Positions 24,279 to 33,544 are shown, counted from the first letter of the stretch. The stretch is DNA of 64,000 nt from Peptacetobacter hiranonis (GCF_008151785.1 NZ_CP036523.1:186001-250000); one strand, 5' to 3'. The notes: generated by a model not told the origin, from the sequence alone. Numbers and translations are program-made.

Positions 24279-26084
24279 ATGGAGCCACTTATACCGAGAC
24301 AAATAAATTTTCTTAAGTTAATGTTAAAAGAAGATGAACATAAACCATTAAACTATTTTGCTAAAAGTTTAAATGTATCAAGTAAAACATTACAAAATGA
24401 TTTAAAAATAATAAATAAATATATAGTTGAATTTAATCTGAGTATAAGTAAAAAAAGAGGGATAGGAATATGCTTAGACTCTAAAGCTAAAGAAAACATA
24501 GAATTTATAAATAGTTTAAATATTAATATTAAGTCTAATAAAAGTGCAGATATTTCTGTTGAAAAAAGAAGAATAGAGATATTAAGAGATTTATTATTAA
24601 AGTCTGATATGAAAACATCAATAAATAAACTATCAGAAAAATATTTTGTAAGTAAAACATCAATTGTTAATGATTTAAAGTATATAGAAGATGAATATTT
24701 ATCAAAAAATAATATTCGTTTAAATAGAACTCTAAATGGTACCTATATCTCTGGAAGTGAAGTAGATATTAGAAAATGTATAGCAAATTTAATAGAATGT
24801 ATATCAAATGAAGAAAACTACAATATAGATGAAAGAACAAGAATTGAAAAATCAACATTTGATGATCTAGCAAATGTTTTTGGAATAGAGTCTATTAGAT
24901 TTATAGAGGCTAGAGTAAAAGAACTAGAAGTAGATTTAAACTGTGAAATTTGCGAACCATATTATATAAATTTAATAACGCATATACTTATTTGTATAAG
25001 AAGAATAAAAGAAGGAAATAAAATAAAAGTCCATGACGATGTAGAGTCAAATATAATAAAAGAAGACTTTAGATATATTGCGGTTATAAAATTAATAAAA
25101 AAAATAGAGAAAGAATATTCAATACTCTTGGATAATCAAGAAGTTTCATATATATATAAATATATAGTATCATCTAGGATTGAAAATGATATAGACTTTG
25201 AGGATATAAATGAAGAATTATATGAATCAATAGCATCAGAAATGATTGATTTTATGTCTGAATTATTAAATATAAATTTAAAAATGGATAATATTTTAAA
25301 ACAAGGATTAATAATGCATATAAAACCTATGATGAATAGATTAATATATGATATACAAATAAAGAATCCTTTATATGATGATATTTTAAATCATTTTAAT
25401 GATATTTTTATTCTTACAAAAATAGTTGTTTTTGTAATTTCAGAAAAATATAAAATGAGTAACATAAGTGATGATGAGATATCTTATTTGACTACATATT
25501 TCCAAGCTGCGATAGAAAGAAATAATGATATAAAAAAAGTATTAATAGTCTGTCATAGTGGTTATGGAACATCACAATTTTTAGCTAGTAAATTAAAACA
25601 AACCATTCCTAATATTAATATTGTGGATATTATATCTTCAAGAAAATTAAATAAAGAGACAGTTAAAAATGTGGATTTTATAATATCAACGGTAGAAACT
25701 GATTTTAAAGGAAAAGAACATATAATAGTTTCAGCTTTGCTTACTGAATCTGATATAAATAATATAAAGAAAATGGTAGATAAGAATTATGATAATAAAA
25801 ACAGGAATGTGAAAGAAAATATTTTACAGGAGTTTAGTAAATATGAAGTATTAAAAAAAGAAGTATTACATGATTATAATATACCTAAATTTGAATTTAA
25901 AGATGGATTAAATATATATATAAATAAAAATAATAATAATAAAAATAAAGTTTTTATAGGAAAACAAAATAAAAAAATAGAAATATTTATTGATTCAAAT
26001 AATGATAGTTATATTAAAAATACTATTATAAAGACATATTCTTTATATAAAGATAAAAATATAGATAGTTTATTTATGGAGTAA
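24279..26084 (+). CDS. PRD-containing transcriptional regulator (LicR/MtlR type) without EIIA domain
   Basis: 601 residues: two N-terminal helix-turn-helix regions (RQINFLKLMLKED and KTSINKLSEKYFVSKTS), two PTS regulation domains (about 180-400) and an EIIB-like domain with the phosphorylatable Cys in VLIVCHSGYGTSQ (about residue 430). The EIIA domain that usually ends such proteins is encoded separately by the next gene. Phosphorylation of PRD and EIIB sites reports sugar transport, so this is the likely regulator of the aldolase-PTS-lyxose genes. ATG at 24279 follows GAGGAG; the frame from 24225 overlaps the terminator and is rejected. No sigma-54 promoter or AAA domain is seen. Confidence 0.85.
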   Translation: MEPLIPRQINFLKLMLKEDEHKPLNYFAKSLNVSSKTLQNDLKIINKYIVEFNLSISKKRGIGICLDSKAKENIEFINSLNINIKSNKSADISVEKRRIEILRDLLLKSDMKTSINKLSEKYFVSKTSIVNDLKYIEDEYLSKNNIRLNRTLNGTYISGSEVDIRKCIANLIECISNEENYNIDERTRIEKSTFDDLANVFGIESIRFIEARVKELEVDLNCEICEPYYINLITHILICIRRIKEGNKIKVHDDVESNIIKEDFRYIAVIKLIKKIEKEYSILLDNQEVSYIYKYIVSSRIENDIDFEDINEELYESIASEMIDFMSELLNINLKMDNILKQGLIMHIKPMMNRLIYDIQIKNPLYDDILNHFNDIFILTKIVVFVISEKYKMSNISDDEISYLTTYFQAAIERNNDIKKVLIVCHSGYGTSQFLASKLKQTIPNINIVDIISSRKLNKETVKNVDFIISTVETDFKGKEHIIVSALLTESDINNIKKMVDKNYDNKNRNVKENILQEFSKYEVLKKEVLHDYNIPKFEFKDGLNIYINKNNNNKNKVFIGKQNKKIEIFIDSNNDSYIKNTIIKTYSLYKDKNIDSLFME

Positions 26085-26087
26085 AAA

Positions 26088-26540
26088 ATGAAAGAAAGTA
26101 TAATTTTAAATTTTGATTTGAATGAAAAATATATATCGAAAGAAGAACTGTTTAAGGAAATAACAAAGTTATTACATAACAATAATTGTATAGAATTAGA
26201 AAATAAATTTCTAGAGGAGCTACTTTATAGGGAATCATTAGGCTCTACTGCCATAGGAAATGAATTTGCTATACCGCATGCTACTTATGAAAAAGGTGCA
26301 AATATTCCTTGTATAATAGTATGCAAATTAAAATATTCTATAAAGTGGGATGATGCAGGAAAGTTCTTTGTGAAGAATATAATATTATTTGCAAATCCAA
26401 AGTTAGAAGTAAATAAAAAAGGTTTAAAATTAATGGCATCTATATGTAGAACTTTGGCAAATGAAGAAATCTGTATAAAAATGAGTAATATGAAATGTAG
26501 TAAAGAAATGGCAAATTTTATATATGATAAAATTAAATAA
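26088..26540 (+). CDS. PTS EIIA protein, detached domain of the regulator
   Basis: 150 residues, active His in EFAIPHATYEKG (about residue 65). It begins 3 bases after the regulator stop codon, so the two are translationally coupled. In relatives this domain is the C-terminal end of the regulator, and its phosphorylation state controls activity. A split or fission is therefore likely. Confidence 0.85.
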   Translation: MKESIILNFDLNEKYISKEELFKEITKLLHNNNCIELENKFLEELLYRESLGSTAIGNEFAIPHATYEKGANIPCIIVCKLKYSIKWDDAGKFFVKNIILFANPKLEVNKKGLKLMASICRTLANEEICIKMSNMKCSKEMANFIYDKIK

Positions 26541-26579
26541 CTAATAATATTAAAGTAGTAATTAAGTATATTAAAATAT

Positions 26580-26645
26580 AAGAAAAACCAACCTCTTAAA
26601 GTTTTTCTTGCAAATAGCGAGGCATATTAGCCTCGCTATTTATTT
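26580..26645. terminator. Two tandem hairpins after the regulator operon
   Basis: AAGAAAAAC (26580-26588) / GTTTTTCTT (26601-26609), then AAATAGCGAGGC (26612-26623) / GCCTCGCTATTT (26630-26641). The second is symmetric and can also end the small minus-strand gene at 26687. Confidence 0.85.
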
Positions 26646-26686
26646 TATATATAATAAAATTATTCTATTTTATATTTTTTTAAAAG

Positions 26687-26797
26687 TCAAGGTTGTACCT
26701 GTTGTAAAATTATTTCAGTAAGGGGAAGAATAAACACTACTATAGAAACAAATAAAAATACTACTCTAAAAATTCGACTCAAATAATCATTTTTCAT
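26687..26797 (-). CDS. 36-residue single-span membrane peptide
   Basis: Small gene below usual size cut-offs. GGAGG on the minus strand ends 7 bases before the ATG at 26797. It encodes MKNDYLSRIFRVVFLFVSIV, then hydrophobic residues and a short polar end (EIILQQVQP). One membrane helix with a positive N-terminal flank. No homolog recognised; the strong ribosome site and the terminator downstream make it a real candidate. Confidence 0.55.
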   Translation of the reverse strand: MKNDYLSRIFRVVFLFVSIVVFILPLTEIILQQVQP

Positions 26798-27067
26798 AAG
26801 TATACCTCCAAATAAAAAAATTATTACATAAATAATATCATATAAAATAATTTTAAAATAGCGAAATTTTATAAAATTATTCTATGTATATATAGTGAAT
26901 ATTAAACGAATATTTTTTGATAAATAGTTTATATATATGTGTTATATAAATTATTGAAAAAAATAATAAAAATGTTATAATGAAGTCAAGTATTTACTAT
27001 AAATTGATTATAACATAAAAATACAGAAAATTAAGGAAATAGTGTATACTAAGGGGGTTAGCAGAAT

Positions 27068-27904
27068 ATGAAAGAGTTCTTTAATAAGAAAAATATATAT
27101 TTTTTATTGAGGTTATTGGTAATAAATATGATATTGATGTTTATAACATTTTTCTTAATATCTATAGCATCATCAATTTTCCATGATAAAGATGGAATAA
27201 CTTCTGATTATATAATAACATTAGTGACAGTAATAGCATTAGTATTTGTATCGAAATATATATTGCAAGTTGGCTATAGTTTTGAAAAATTTAAAGAGGA
27301 TATAAAAAAATCAAAGATTAATTTTATAAGAAATTTTACATATTCTTTATTTGTGATGTTTATAGTAGGAATAGCTTTGACAAGTATTGAAGAAATAACT
27401 TTTTTAATGGGGAAAAAAACTATAGATGAAATATTTTCAATAGAGCTAACAGTTGATATTTTAATAGGAGCAATAATATTTGCACCTTTCATTGAAGAAT
27501 TGTTTTTCAGAAGATCAATATATATTTATATTATGGAAAATATGAAGGATGATAGGTTTAATAAGTATATATTTTTAATATTTTCTACGATTGCATTTGC
27601 AAGTTTGCACCCACCAATGCACAAAATAATTTTTGTTATACCTATAGGATTAGGTTTATCTGTTATTTATTTATACACAAAAAATTTTGTGTATACTTGG
27701 TTAATGCACTTTATATATAATTTTACGGTTATATTTGATATAACAAAGTTTGAGTTAAATATGTATAACAAACTATCGATAATGTCTACAGAGGAAGTTT
27801 TAAAAATATATTCGCTTGTAAGGTTTACAATTATAATGTTTGTAATGTTAGTTTGCTTTGTAGCAATTAATAAATTCTGTAATAAAAATACTAATAAGAT
27901 TTAG
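27068..27904 (+). CDS. CPBP-family intramembrane metalloprotease
   Basis: 278 residues with about eight helices. The three Abi/CAAX (CPBP) motifs are present: IEELFFRR (Glu-Glu...Arg), FASLHPP (His) and LMHFIYNFT (His...Asn). Members cleave membrane proteins or peptides and in Firmicutes often give bacteriocin self-immunity. No bacteriocin gene is visible nearby. AGGGGGTT before the ATG. Confidence 0.9.
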   Translation: MKEFFNKKNIYFLLRLLVINMILMFITFFLISIASSIFHDKDGITSDYIITLVTVIALVFVSKYILQVGYSFEKFKEDIKKSKINFIRNFTYSLFVMFIVGIALTSIEEITFLMGKKTIDEIFSIELTVDILIGAIIFAPFIEELFFRRSIYIYIMENMKDDRFNKYIFLIFSTIAFASLHPPMHKIIFVIPIGLGLSVIYLYTKNFVYTWLMHFIYNFTVIFDITKFELNMYNKLSIMSTEEVLKIYSLVRFTIIMFVMLVCFVAINKFCNKNTNKI

Positions 27905-27953
27905 AAAAAAAGACTCTTATAAAAGCAATATGCTTAGATAAGAGTCTTTTTAT
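27905..27953. terminator. Terminator after the CPBP gene
   Basis: AAAAAGACTCTTAT (27907-27920) / ATAAGAGTCTTTTT (27938-27951). Symmetric; it also faces the minus-strand remnant at 27983. Confidence 0.9.
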
Positions 27954-27982
27954 TATCTTATTTAAAAAATTATACAAATTTT

Positions 27983-28304
27983 CTACACTTCCATTCCAGG
28001 AAGAAGATTTTCTATATCTCCTAATATTTCACTAGATAAAGGATATGTACTAAATATAGCTATAGTAATCATTTTCTTCTATGGAGTCAGAAGCAATTCC
28101 TTTATATTCTACAAACCAATCACCTAATGCACTACTAGGTAGTTTTAATTCGGATAGTTTTATTCCCTGAAGCTCTTTTACTTCTTCAAAGGCACTTTCA
28201 TTTCCGTTTCCACCAACTCTAGTAACGATGCCGATTTCCTTGCTTCTAACAACATTTCTCTGACTAGCACTTAAACTATTAGAAATCTCCGTTAGATTTT
28301 CTAA
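27983..28304 (-). pseudogene. Decayed protein-coding remnant with a frameshift
   Basis: On the minus strand from 28304 a frame reads LENLTEISNSLSASQRNVV, continues through VTRVGGNGNESAFEEVKEL and GDWFVEYKGIASDS, and stops after NDYYSYI. A shift to another frame near 28070 continues as IAIFSTYPLSSEILGDIENL to the TAG at 27983. No start codon with ribosome site is seen, and the upstream end overlaps the tail of the membrane gene at 28279. The composition is clearly protein-like. I do not recognise the family. Confidence 0.55.
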
Positions 28305-28665
28305 TCACAAAGAAAAATACATAAACAGCAAGACATACAAACAGCATATTAAAGATCAATAGAGGTGTTGCATAAGAGCTATTTATAATGGAAAATGGCA
28401 TAATATACGGTATTAATAAAATGATTGCCAACGATATTCCTATTATAACTGATACAACATTTATCGACTTATTGCTTAAAACTATAATATATATAAATAA
28501 TAAAAAGCAAAGTGCATACGATATTCCTATAAAAATATGGAAATTACTTTCCATATTCTGAAACGCATCTAGAGCAATTCTATAAAGATACGAAAATATA
28601 AAAACTATACCAGGAAAGATTGCAGTGTATATATTTTTAAAAATAACATTTATTTTTTTAGACAT
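28279..28665 (-). CDS. Small membrane protein, paralog of the one at 38582
   Basis: 128 residues, four hydrophobic helices. Minus-strand AGGAGG precedes the ATG. It matches the protein at 38582-38974 in layout and wording: an N-terminal KNIYTAIFP versus LNIYAAIFP, MESNFHIFIGISY versus MEGNSYIFVGLGY, and VISVIIGI-type segment SVIIGI in both. Unknown function; both are flanked by accessory genes. The stop region overlaps the decayed remnant. Confidence 0.75.
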   Translation of the reverse strand: MSKKINVIFKNIYTAIFPGIVFIFSYLYRIALDAFQNMESNFHIFIGISYALCFLLFIYIIVLSNKSINVVSVIIGISLAIILLIPYIMPFSIINSSYATPLLIFNMLFVCLAVYVFFFVIRKSNGDF

Positions 28666-28824
28666 TAAAAACCTCCTAATAAAAAGATTAAATATTTCTG
28701 AACATAATTACCAAAATATAAATTAGTATTATAAACTTTGATAAAATTCCCTTTTTATTTTAATATAGCACAAATTATTTGAAAAGATACGTTTTATCAA
28801 AACTTGTAAAGAATTGTCATTAGT

Positions 28825-28867
28825 AAAAAAGTGCTGCCACAAAAGAAATAATGTTTTGTAGCAGCAC
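28825..28867 (-). terminator. Terminator of the minus-strand papain-like gene
   Basis: On the minus strand GTGCTGCTACAAAA / TTTTGTGGCAGCAC (28854-28867 and 28831-28844) followed by six Ts. Confidence 0.85.
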
Positions 28868-28882
28868 CATCTTATATTTAAA

Positions 28883-29440
28883 TTAAATTGTATCAATGCT
28901 ATATGTAGCTCTAAATTTATTATAATCTCTAAGTAAACCTTCATACTCAAGTGTCAACCCTTTAAGATTGTAGAAATCATTTGGCTGAACAGTATAAAAA
29001 GGCTTGTTTAATAGTGCAATTCCGCTTTTGCTAAGCATATCTGCTGCAAATGTGGAGCAAACATACCCAAACTCAGGTCTCCTACTTAGACCAAGTGGAA
29101 TAGCTATTAAAGAAAGTAAATCATAGTTATAAAGAGATTTAACAGATTTAATTTTATTTATATTAGCTTTAAGTTTTTCGTATTTATCGTCATCTATCTC
29201 TAGAGAATATACCCTACATATAGTATTCTTTTTTATTTCATAAAGACCTTTATCTATTCCCTCCTCAACAAAGCCAGCTACTAGAGGATTCTTAGGATTG
29301 ATTCTTCCAAAAGCGTACATTGTATCTAAGCTATCGTCAAGTGAAATAGAAATATGAGAATATGGTTTTCTAGTGATCGTCCTTATTAAATGGGCAAGCA
29401 CTGTTCCTGTATATGTAGAAACTATATATATTTTTCTCAT
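28883..29440 (-). CDS. Permuted papain-like (YiiX/NlpC-P60 superfamily) hydrolase
   Basis: 185 residues. KPYSHISISLDDSL supplies a His near the N-terminus and FGYVCSTFAADML a Cys in the C-terminal half, the reversed order of the permuted papain-like families (YiiX/YaeF). Such enzymes hydrolyse amide or acyl bonds of peptidoglycan or lipids. No signal peptide is visible, so it is probably cytoplasmic. Start ATG at 29440 is chosen because GGAGGTGAT lies in front; the frame from 29455 starts before that site. Confidence 0.75.
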   Translation of the reverse strand: MRKIYIVSTYTGTVLAHLIRTITRKPYSHISISLDDSLDTMYAFGRINPKNPLVAGFVEEGIDKGLYEIKKNTICRVYSLEIDDDKYEKLKANINKIKSVKSLYNYDLLSLIAIPLGLSRRPEFGYVCSTFAADMLSKSGIALLNKPFYTVQPNDFYNLKGLTLEYEGLLRDYNKFRATYSIDTI

Positions 29441-29455
29441 AACGATCACCTCCAT

Positions 29456-29849
29456 TATAAATTCATTATTATATCTATCAAGTAATTACTTTCTATAATT
29501 ATATTATGATTTTCAAATCTAAAAAAAATCATTGCATAAATCGAAAAAAAGTCTAAAGAAAAAATTATTTTTCTTAAAAAGTGTTTTAATTAATAGTCTT
29601 TAAAAGACAGATACTCACAAATAATACTTTAAAAGTTGATAAAAGTCAAGGAATTATGGTTAATTCAAGTATTACACTTATGAAATATTTAAGTTTAAAT
29701 AATGACTATTTTGTTAATATATAAAAAAGTTATCCAACAGATTTGTGAAATAATGTATAATGAAAAATAAGATAAATCATTGTTTAATTAAATTTACAAC
29801 AATTATTGGTAAGATAAACATTTAAGATATATGGGAGGAGATGGATATT
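29456..29849 (+). other. Leader and promoter region of the Cwp84-like gene
   Basis: About 390 bases, AT-rich. TATAAT occurs at 29756-29761 without a convincing -35. A frame of 22 codons at 29657-29725 has only a weak ribosome site and is not called. No known riboswitch recognised. GGGAGGAG (29833-29840) serves the ATG at 29850. Confidence 0.4.
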
Positions 29850-32192
29850 ATGAATAAAAAAGCCATGTCAGTAATTACAGCAACTGCAATAGCAATAAGT
29901 GCTACTCCGATGGCATTTGCTGATACTGGATTGAAAATAAATGACAAAGACACTTCTATAAATCAAATAGAGCCAAACGAAGAGTTTAAAGAATATATTG
30001 AAGATGTAGAGAATGGGACAGTAGATAATACAGAGCGAGTTCCGATGCCGTTTGATGTGGATGGAACTCGTGTTTCTGGGAATGCAGCTAGAAAAAGTAG
30101 ATATCTTCCAAAAGATTACGATCCTAGACAATTAGGAAAAGATACTGCAGTTAAAGACCAAGAAAATCTAGGGGTTTGCTGGGCATTTGCAGGAATTGCA
30201 GGGATGGAGTCTTATCTTGCCACAAACGGATATGGACAAACTGATTTATCAGAAGAACATATGAGATGGTGGGCAAAAGGCGGAACAAATGGATGGAATG
30301 TTGGAGATCAGGAAGGAACTTCAAATCTTCTATCTATGGGATATTTTACATCTGGTGACGGACCAAAGCTTGAATCAGAATTAAAGTATAATACTCATAA
30401 CACAAAACCTTCAAATATGAATACTGCAAAAGGTATAGATTACGATGTAACTGACGCTATATTTATAAAAAATAATCAGTCAGATATAAAAAATGCTATA
30501 TCAAAATACGGCGGCGTAGTATCTGGGTATGGAAACTTTTCTGAATACACAAGCAAGGATGAAAATGCTTACTATGTAGATTACAATATAGGTCAGAACC
30601 ACGCTGTTACTGTAGTTGGTTGGGATGATAGCTATAGCAGAGATAACTTCACAGGAAAAGTTAAACCTGAACACGATGGAGCTTGGCTAGTTAAAAATAG
30701 TTGGGGAAATTATAACTCAGAGGGAGGATATTTCTGGGTATCTTATGAAGATAAAACACTTCTTCATGCAGGTGATAATTACTCAATTAAAAATATAGCT
30801 AAAAAAGGAAACAAGATATATCAGCTTGAAAAAGGCGGATATGTTGAAATGGGTGGAAAAAATATAGTTATAGCGAATGTATTTAACTTCAATGGACACA
30901 ACGAAACTATTGAAGGTGTAACAGTAGGAAATACATCTTTAGGAAGTAAATACGAAATATACTATGCTCCTGTTAAGAATGGGATTCCTCAGAACAATAA
31001 TTTAAAATTACTTGCATCTGGAACATTAAACGAAACAGGATATGTTACTATTCCTGTAAACTCAGTTCATATTCCTTTAGGAAAGGGTGCAATAGTATTA
31101 AAAATGCAAAATGAAAAAATGGCAACAATACTTACAGATGGAAATACAGGAAATGTAAGTTGGTTTAAGGCTAATGCTAATAAGGGTGAAAGTTTCAAAT
31201 TATTAAATGGAAGCTTTGTAGATATTAATGTAGGAAATAGCGATAAAAAGAATTTTGCTATAAAAGCTATTACAAAAGAAAATATAAATCCAAATGATAT
31301 AATAGGATCTAATAGATATGAAACAGCGGTTAAAACAAGTCAAAGAGGTTGGAACAGTGCAAATACTGCAATAATTTCTAACGGTGGCGCAATAGTTGAT
31401 GCACTTGCTGCAACACCACTTGCAGCATATAAAGATGCACCAGTACTACTAACAGAAAAGAATAGCCTAAAAGATGTTACTAAAGAAGAGTTAAAAAGAC
31501 TTGGTGTAGGCAAGGTATATATAATAGGTGGAGAATCGGTAATATCTAAAAATGTTCAATCACAGATAGAAAGTATGGGAATTTCTGTAGAGAGAATTTC
31601 TGGAAATGATAGATATGCAACTGGTGTAGCTATAGCAAATGAAATGAAATCAGAAGGTGCTGCAATAGACCAGGTAGCTGTTGTTAATGGTGTAAGTGGA
31701 CTTGCGGATGCAATAAGCTTTGGTGCAGCAGCAGGACAGAAAAATATACCAATAATACTATCTAATAAAAAAGGAGAAACTCCAGGTGCTGAAAAAATTC
31801 TTTCTGACTCAGCAATAGAAAAAACTTATATAATAGGTGGGAAAGCAGCTGTTCCAGAGGGTGTAGAAGCTTCTCTAAAAAATCCAGAAAGAGTTAGTGG
31901 TGCAAATAGAAGTGAAACAAATGCTGAAATAATTAAGAAATTCTACAATCAGTCTAATTTTGAATACATTTTTGTAGTTAAAGATGGATCAGAAGGACAG
32001 GATAAATTAATAGATGGATTATCAGTAGGTGCATTCGCTGCTAAGAAAAATTCTCCAATAGTATTAGCCGGAAAAAATCTATCTACTGGACAGAAATCAG
32101 CATTATTAGGGAAAAGTGTAGAAAAAATTTCACAGGTCGGTGGAGGCTCTAATACAACAGTAACTTCACAGCTTAGAAATTTATTTAAATAA
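29850..32192 (+). CDS. Cwp84-like surface cysteine protease with three CWB2 repeats
   Basis: 780 residues. Signal peptide 1-25 (ATPMAFA, cut before DTG), a propeptide to about residue 85, then a C1A papain-like domain: Gln-Cys region KDQENLGVCWAFAG, catalytic His in GQNHAVTVVGW and Asn in LVKNSWGNYNSEGG. A beta-sandwich of about 160 residues follows, comparable to the lectin-like domain of Cwp84. Three CWB2 repeats end the protein (IIGSNRYETAVK, ISGNDRYATGVA, VSGANRSETNAE). In Clostridioides Cwp84 cuts the S-layer precursor SlpA; here the target may be the local S-layer protein. Exported and bound to the wall polymer. Confidence 0.9.
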   Translation: MNKKAMSVITATAIAISATPMAFADTGLKINDKDTSINQIEPNEEFKEYIEDVENGTVDNTERVPMPFDVDGTRVSGNAARKSRYLPKDYDPRQLGKDTAVKDQENLGVCWAFAGIAGMESYLATNGYGQTDLSEEHMRWWAKGGTNGWNVGDQEGTSNLLSMGYFTSGDGPKLESELKYNTHNTKPSNMNTAKGIDYDVTDAIFIKNNQSDIKNAISKYGGVVSGYGNFSEYTSKDENAYYVDYNIGQNHAVTVVGWDDSYSRDNFTGKVKPEHDGAWLVKNSWGNYNSEGGYFWVSYEDKTLLHAGDNYSIKNIAKKGNKIYQLEKGGYVEMGGKNIVIANVFNFNGHNETIEGVTVGNTSLGSKYEIYYAPVKNGIPQNNNLKLLASGTLNETGYVTIPVNSVHIPLGKGAIVLKMQNEKMATILTDGNTGNVSWFKANANKGESFKLLNGSFVDINVGNSDKKNFAIKAITKENINPNDIIGSNRYETAVKTSQRGWNSANTAIISNGGAIVDALAATPLAAYKDAPVLLTEKNSLKDVTKEELKRLGVGKVYIIGGESVISKNVQSQIESMGISVERISGNDRYATGVAIANEMKSEGAAIDQVAVVNGVSGLADAISFGAAAGQKNIPIILSNKKGETPGAEKILSDSAIEKTYIIGGKAAVPEGVEASLKNPERVSGANRSETNAEIIKKFYNQSNFEYIFVVKDGSEGQDKLIDGLSVGAFAAKKNSPIVLAGKNLSTGQKSALLGKSVEKISQVGGGSNTTVTSQLRNLFK

Positions 32193-32313
32193 ATTAGTAA
32201 AATAATTGAAATTAAATAATAAAGAAAAAAGGGACTATATATTATGTTAAAAAAGCTATATACTATGTAGTGGAGAGTTTAAATATTCAGAGGATTTTAA
32301 GGGGGTAAAAATT

Positions 32314-32610
32314 TTGAGAGAGAATCCAGCAATGAGAATTTTATTCTCGCTACCAGTGTACGTTCTTATATTCTACAAAAGCTATAATTTTGAATTAAAT
32401 AAAAACTCTATAATATTTACGTTTGTATACTTAGCTCTTATTATGGGAGATTTAGGGTACTTCTATTATAAGGTTAAGAAAAGAGAAAAAGAGGACGCTG
32501 CAAGAGCTCCGAAAACTGATAAAGAAGCTATAAGAATTAGAGAACAAGAAAAGAGTAAGAAAAAAAGAAGAAAAAATAAAGAAATTAGACGGTTATCTAT
32601 CGAATTATAG
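32314..32610 (+). CDS. Two-helix membrane protein with Lys/Arg-rich tail
   Basis: 98 residues starting at TTG 32314, 9 bases after AAGGGGG. Two hydrophobic helices (LFSLPVYVLIFY and FTFVYLALIMGDLGYFYY) are followed by about 45 mostly charged residues, strongly basic (KSKKKRRKNKE). The tail is likely cytoplasmic. No family recognised. An ATG six codons later is possible. Confidence 0.65.
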   Translation: MRENPAMRILFSLPVYVLIFYKSYNFELNKNSIIFTFVYLALIMGDLGYFYYKVKKREKEDAARAPKTDKEAIRIREQEKSKKKRRKNKEIRRLSIEL

Positions 32611-32632
32611 ATTTGATTGATAGCCGTTTTTT
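32589..32632 (+). terminator. Terminator overlapping the end of the basic-tail gene
   Basis: ACGGTTATC / GATAGCCGT (32589-32597 and about 32618-32626, one G-T) with a T run after; it overlaps the last codons. Confidence 0.75.
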
Positions 32633-32800
32633 CGTATATAGGAAAAAAGTATGTTTAGTAAGAAAAATTTGATTATTTGAACTCTATTTTGTTGATAAAA
32701 ATAGATAATATTGATAACATATATAATGTAGAATTATTTTTAAAAAAAGACTAAAAACTTATCCAAATAGATGGTTTATTTTATGAATGGAGGAACGAGA

Positions 32801-33544
32801 ATGCTAGAGTTAAAGAATGTGTTCTTTAATGTTGTAGATGAAAACGGTGAAGAACGCAATATAATAGATGATTTAAGCATTAATTTTGAAAAAGGAAAAC
32901 TGTATGTTATAACTGGTCCAAATGGTGGAGGTAAGTCAAGTCTTGCCAAAGTTATAATGGGTATATCAGAAGCATCAAAAGGACAGATACTTTTAGATGG
33001 TGAAGATATAACAGAAAAATCTATAACAGAAAGAGCTAAAATGGGAATAGGATATGCATTCCAGCAGCCACCTAGAATAAAAGGTATGACTGTAGAAGAT
33101 TTATTAAAATTAGCTCATGGTGGAGACCTTCCAAAAGAAGATTGTTGCCAGTATTTAGCAGCAGTTGGTCTATGTTCAAAAGAATACCTAACTAGAGAAG
33201 TGGATAACTCTTTATCTGGTGGGGAAATGAAAAGAATAGAAATAGCTACTTTATTTGCAAGAGATTTAAAAGTATCTATATTTGACGAGCCAGAAGCTGG
33301 GATAGATTTATGGAGCTTTGGTAAATTAAATGAAAGTTTCCAGAAAATGCACGAAGAAAAAGACCAGACTATAATAATAATATCTCATCAGGAAAGAATA
33401 CTAGAACTTGCTGACCAGATAATAGTATTAGAAGATGGAAAAATAAAAACTAGTGGAAGTAAAGATGAGATATTACCTGAAATATTAAACCAGGTAAATG
33501 GAACTGTATGTGAAATACAGGGAAAGGCGGTTTACAATGGATAG
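32801..33544 (+). CDS. sufC: Fe-S assembly ATPase SufC
   Basis: 247 residues. ABC ATPase motifs: Walker A GPNGGGKSS, Q-loop FQQPPRIKG, signature LSGGEMKR, Walker B VSIFDEPEAGID and switch ISHQ. The Q-loop and DEPEAGIDLWSF wording are typical of SufC. With the one SufB-like partner next door it forms a two-component minimal SUF system as in many anaerobes. ATG at 32801 follows GGAGG. It overlaps the next gene by 8 bases. Confidence 0.9.
   Translation: MLELKNVFFNVVDENGEERNIIDDLSINFEKGKLYVITGPNGGGKSSLAKVIMGISEASKGQILLDGEDITEKSITERAKMGIGYAFQQPPRIKGMTVEDLLKLAHGGDLPKEDCCQYLAAVGLCSKEYLTREVDNSLSGGEMKRIEIATLFARDLKVSIFDEPEAGIDLWSFGKLNESFQKMHEEKDQTIIIISHQERILELADQIIVLEDGKIKTSGSKDEILPEILNQVNGTVCEIQGKAVYNG

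Noticed and set aside
24279-26084. PRD regulator as a sigma-54-dependent LevR-type activator
   Set aside because: There is no AAA+ domain, and no GG-N10-GC type promoter was seen before the sugar genes.
29657-29725. Possible 22-codon gene in the Cwp84 leader
   Set aside because: Weak, badly spaced ribosome site and no recognisable peptide features.
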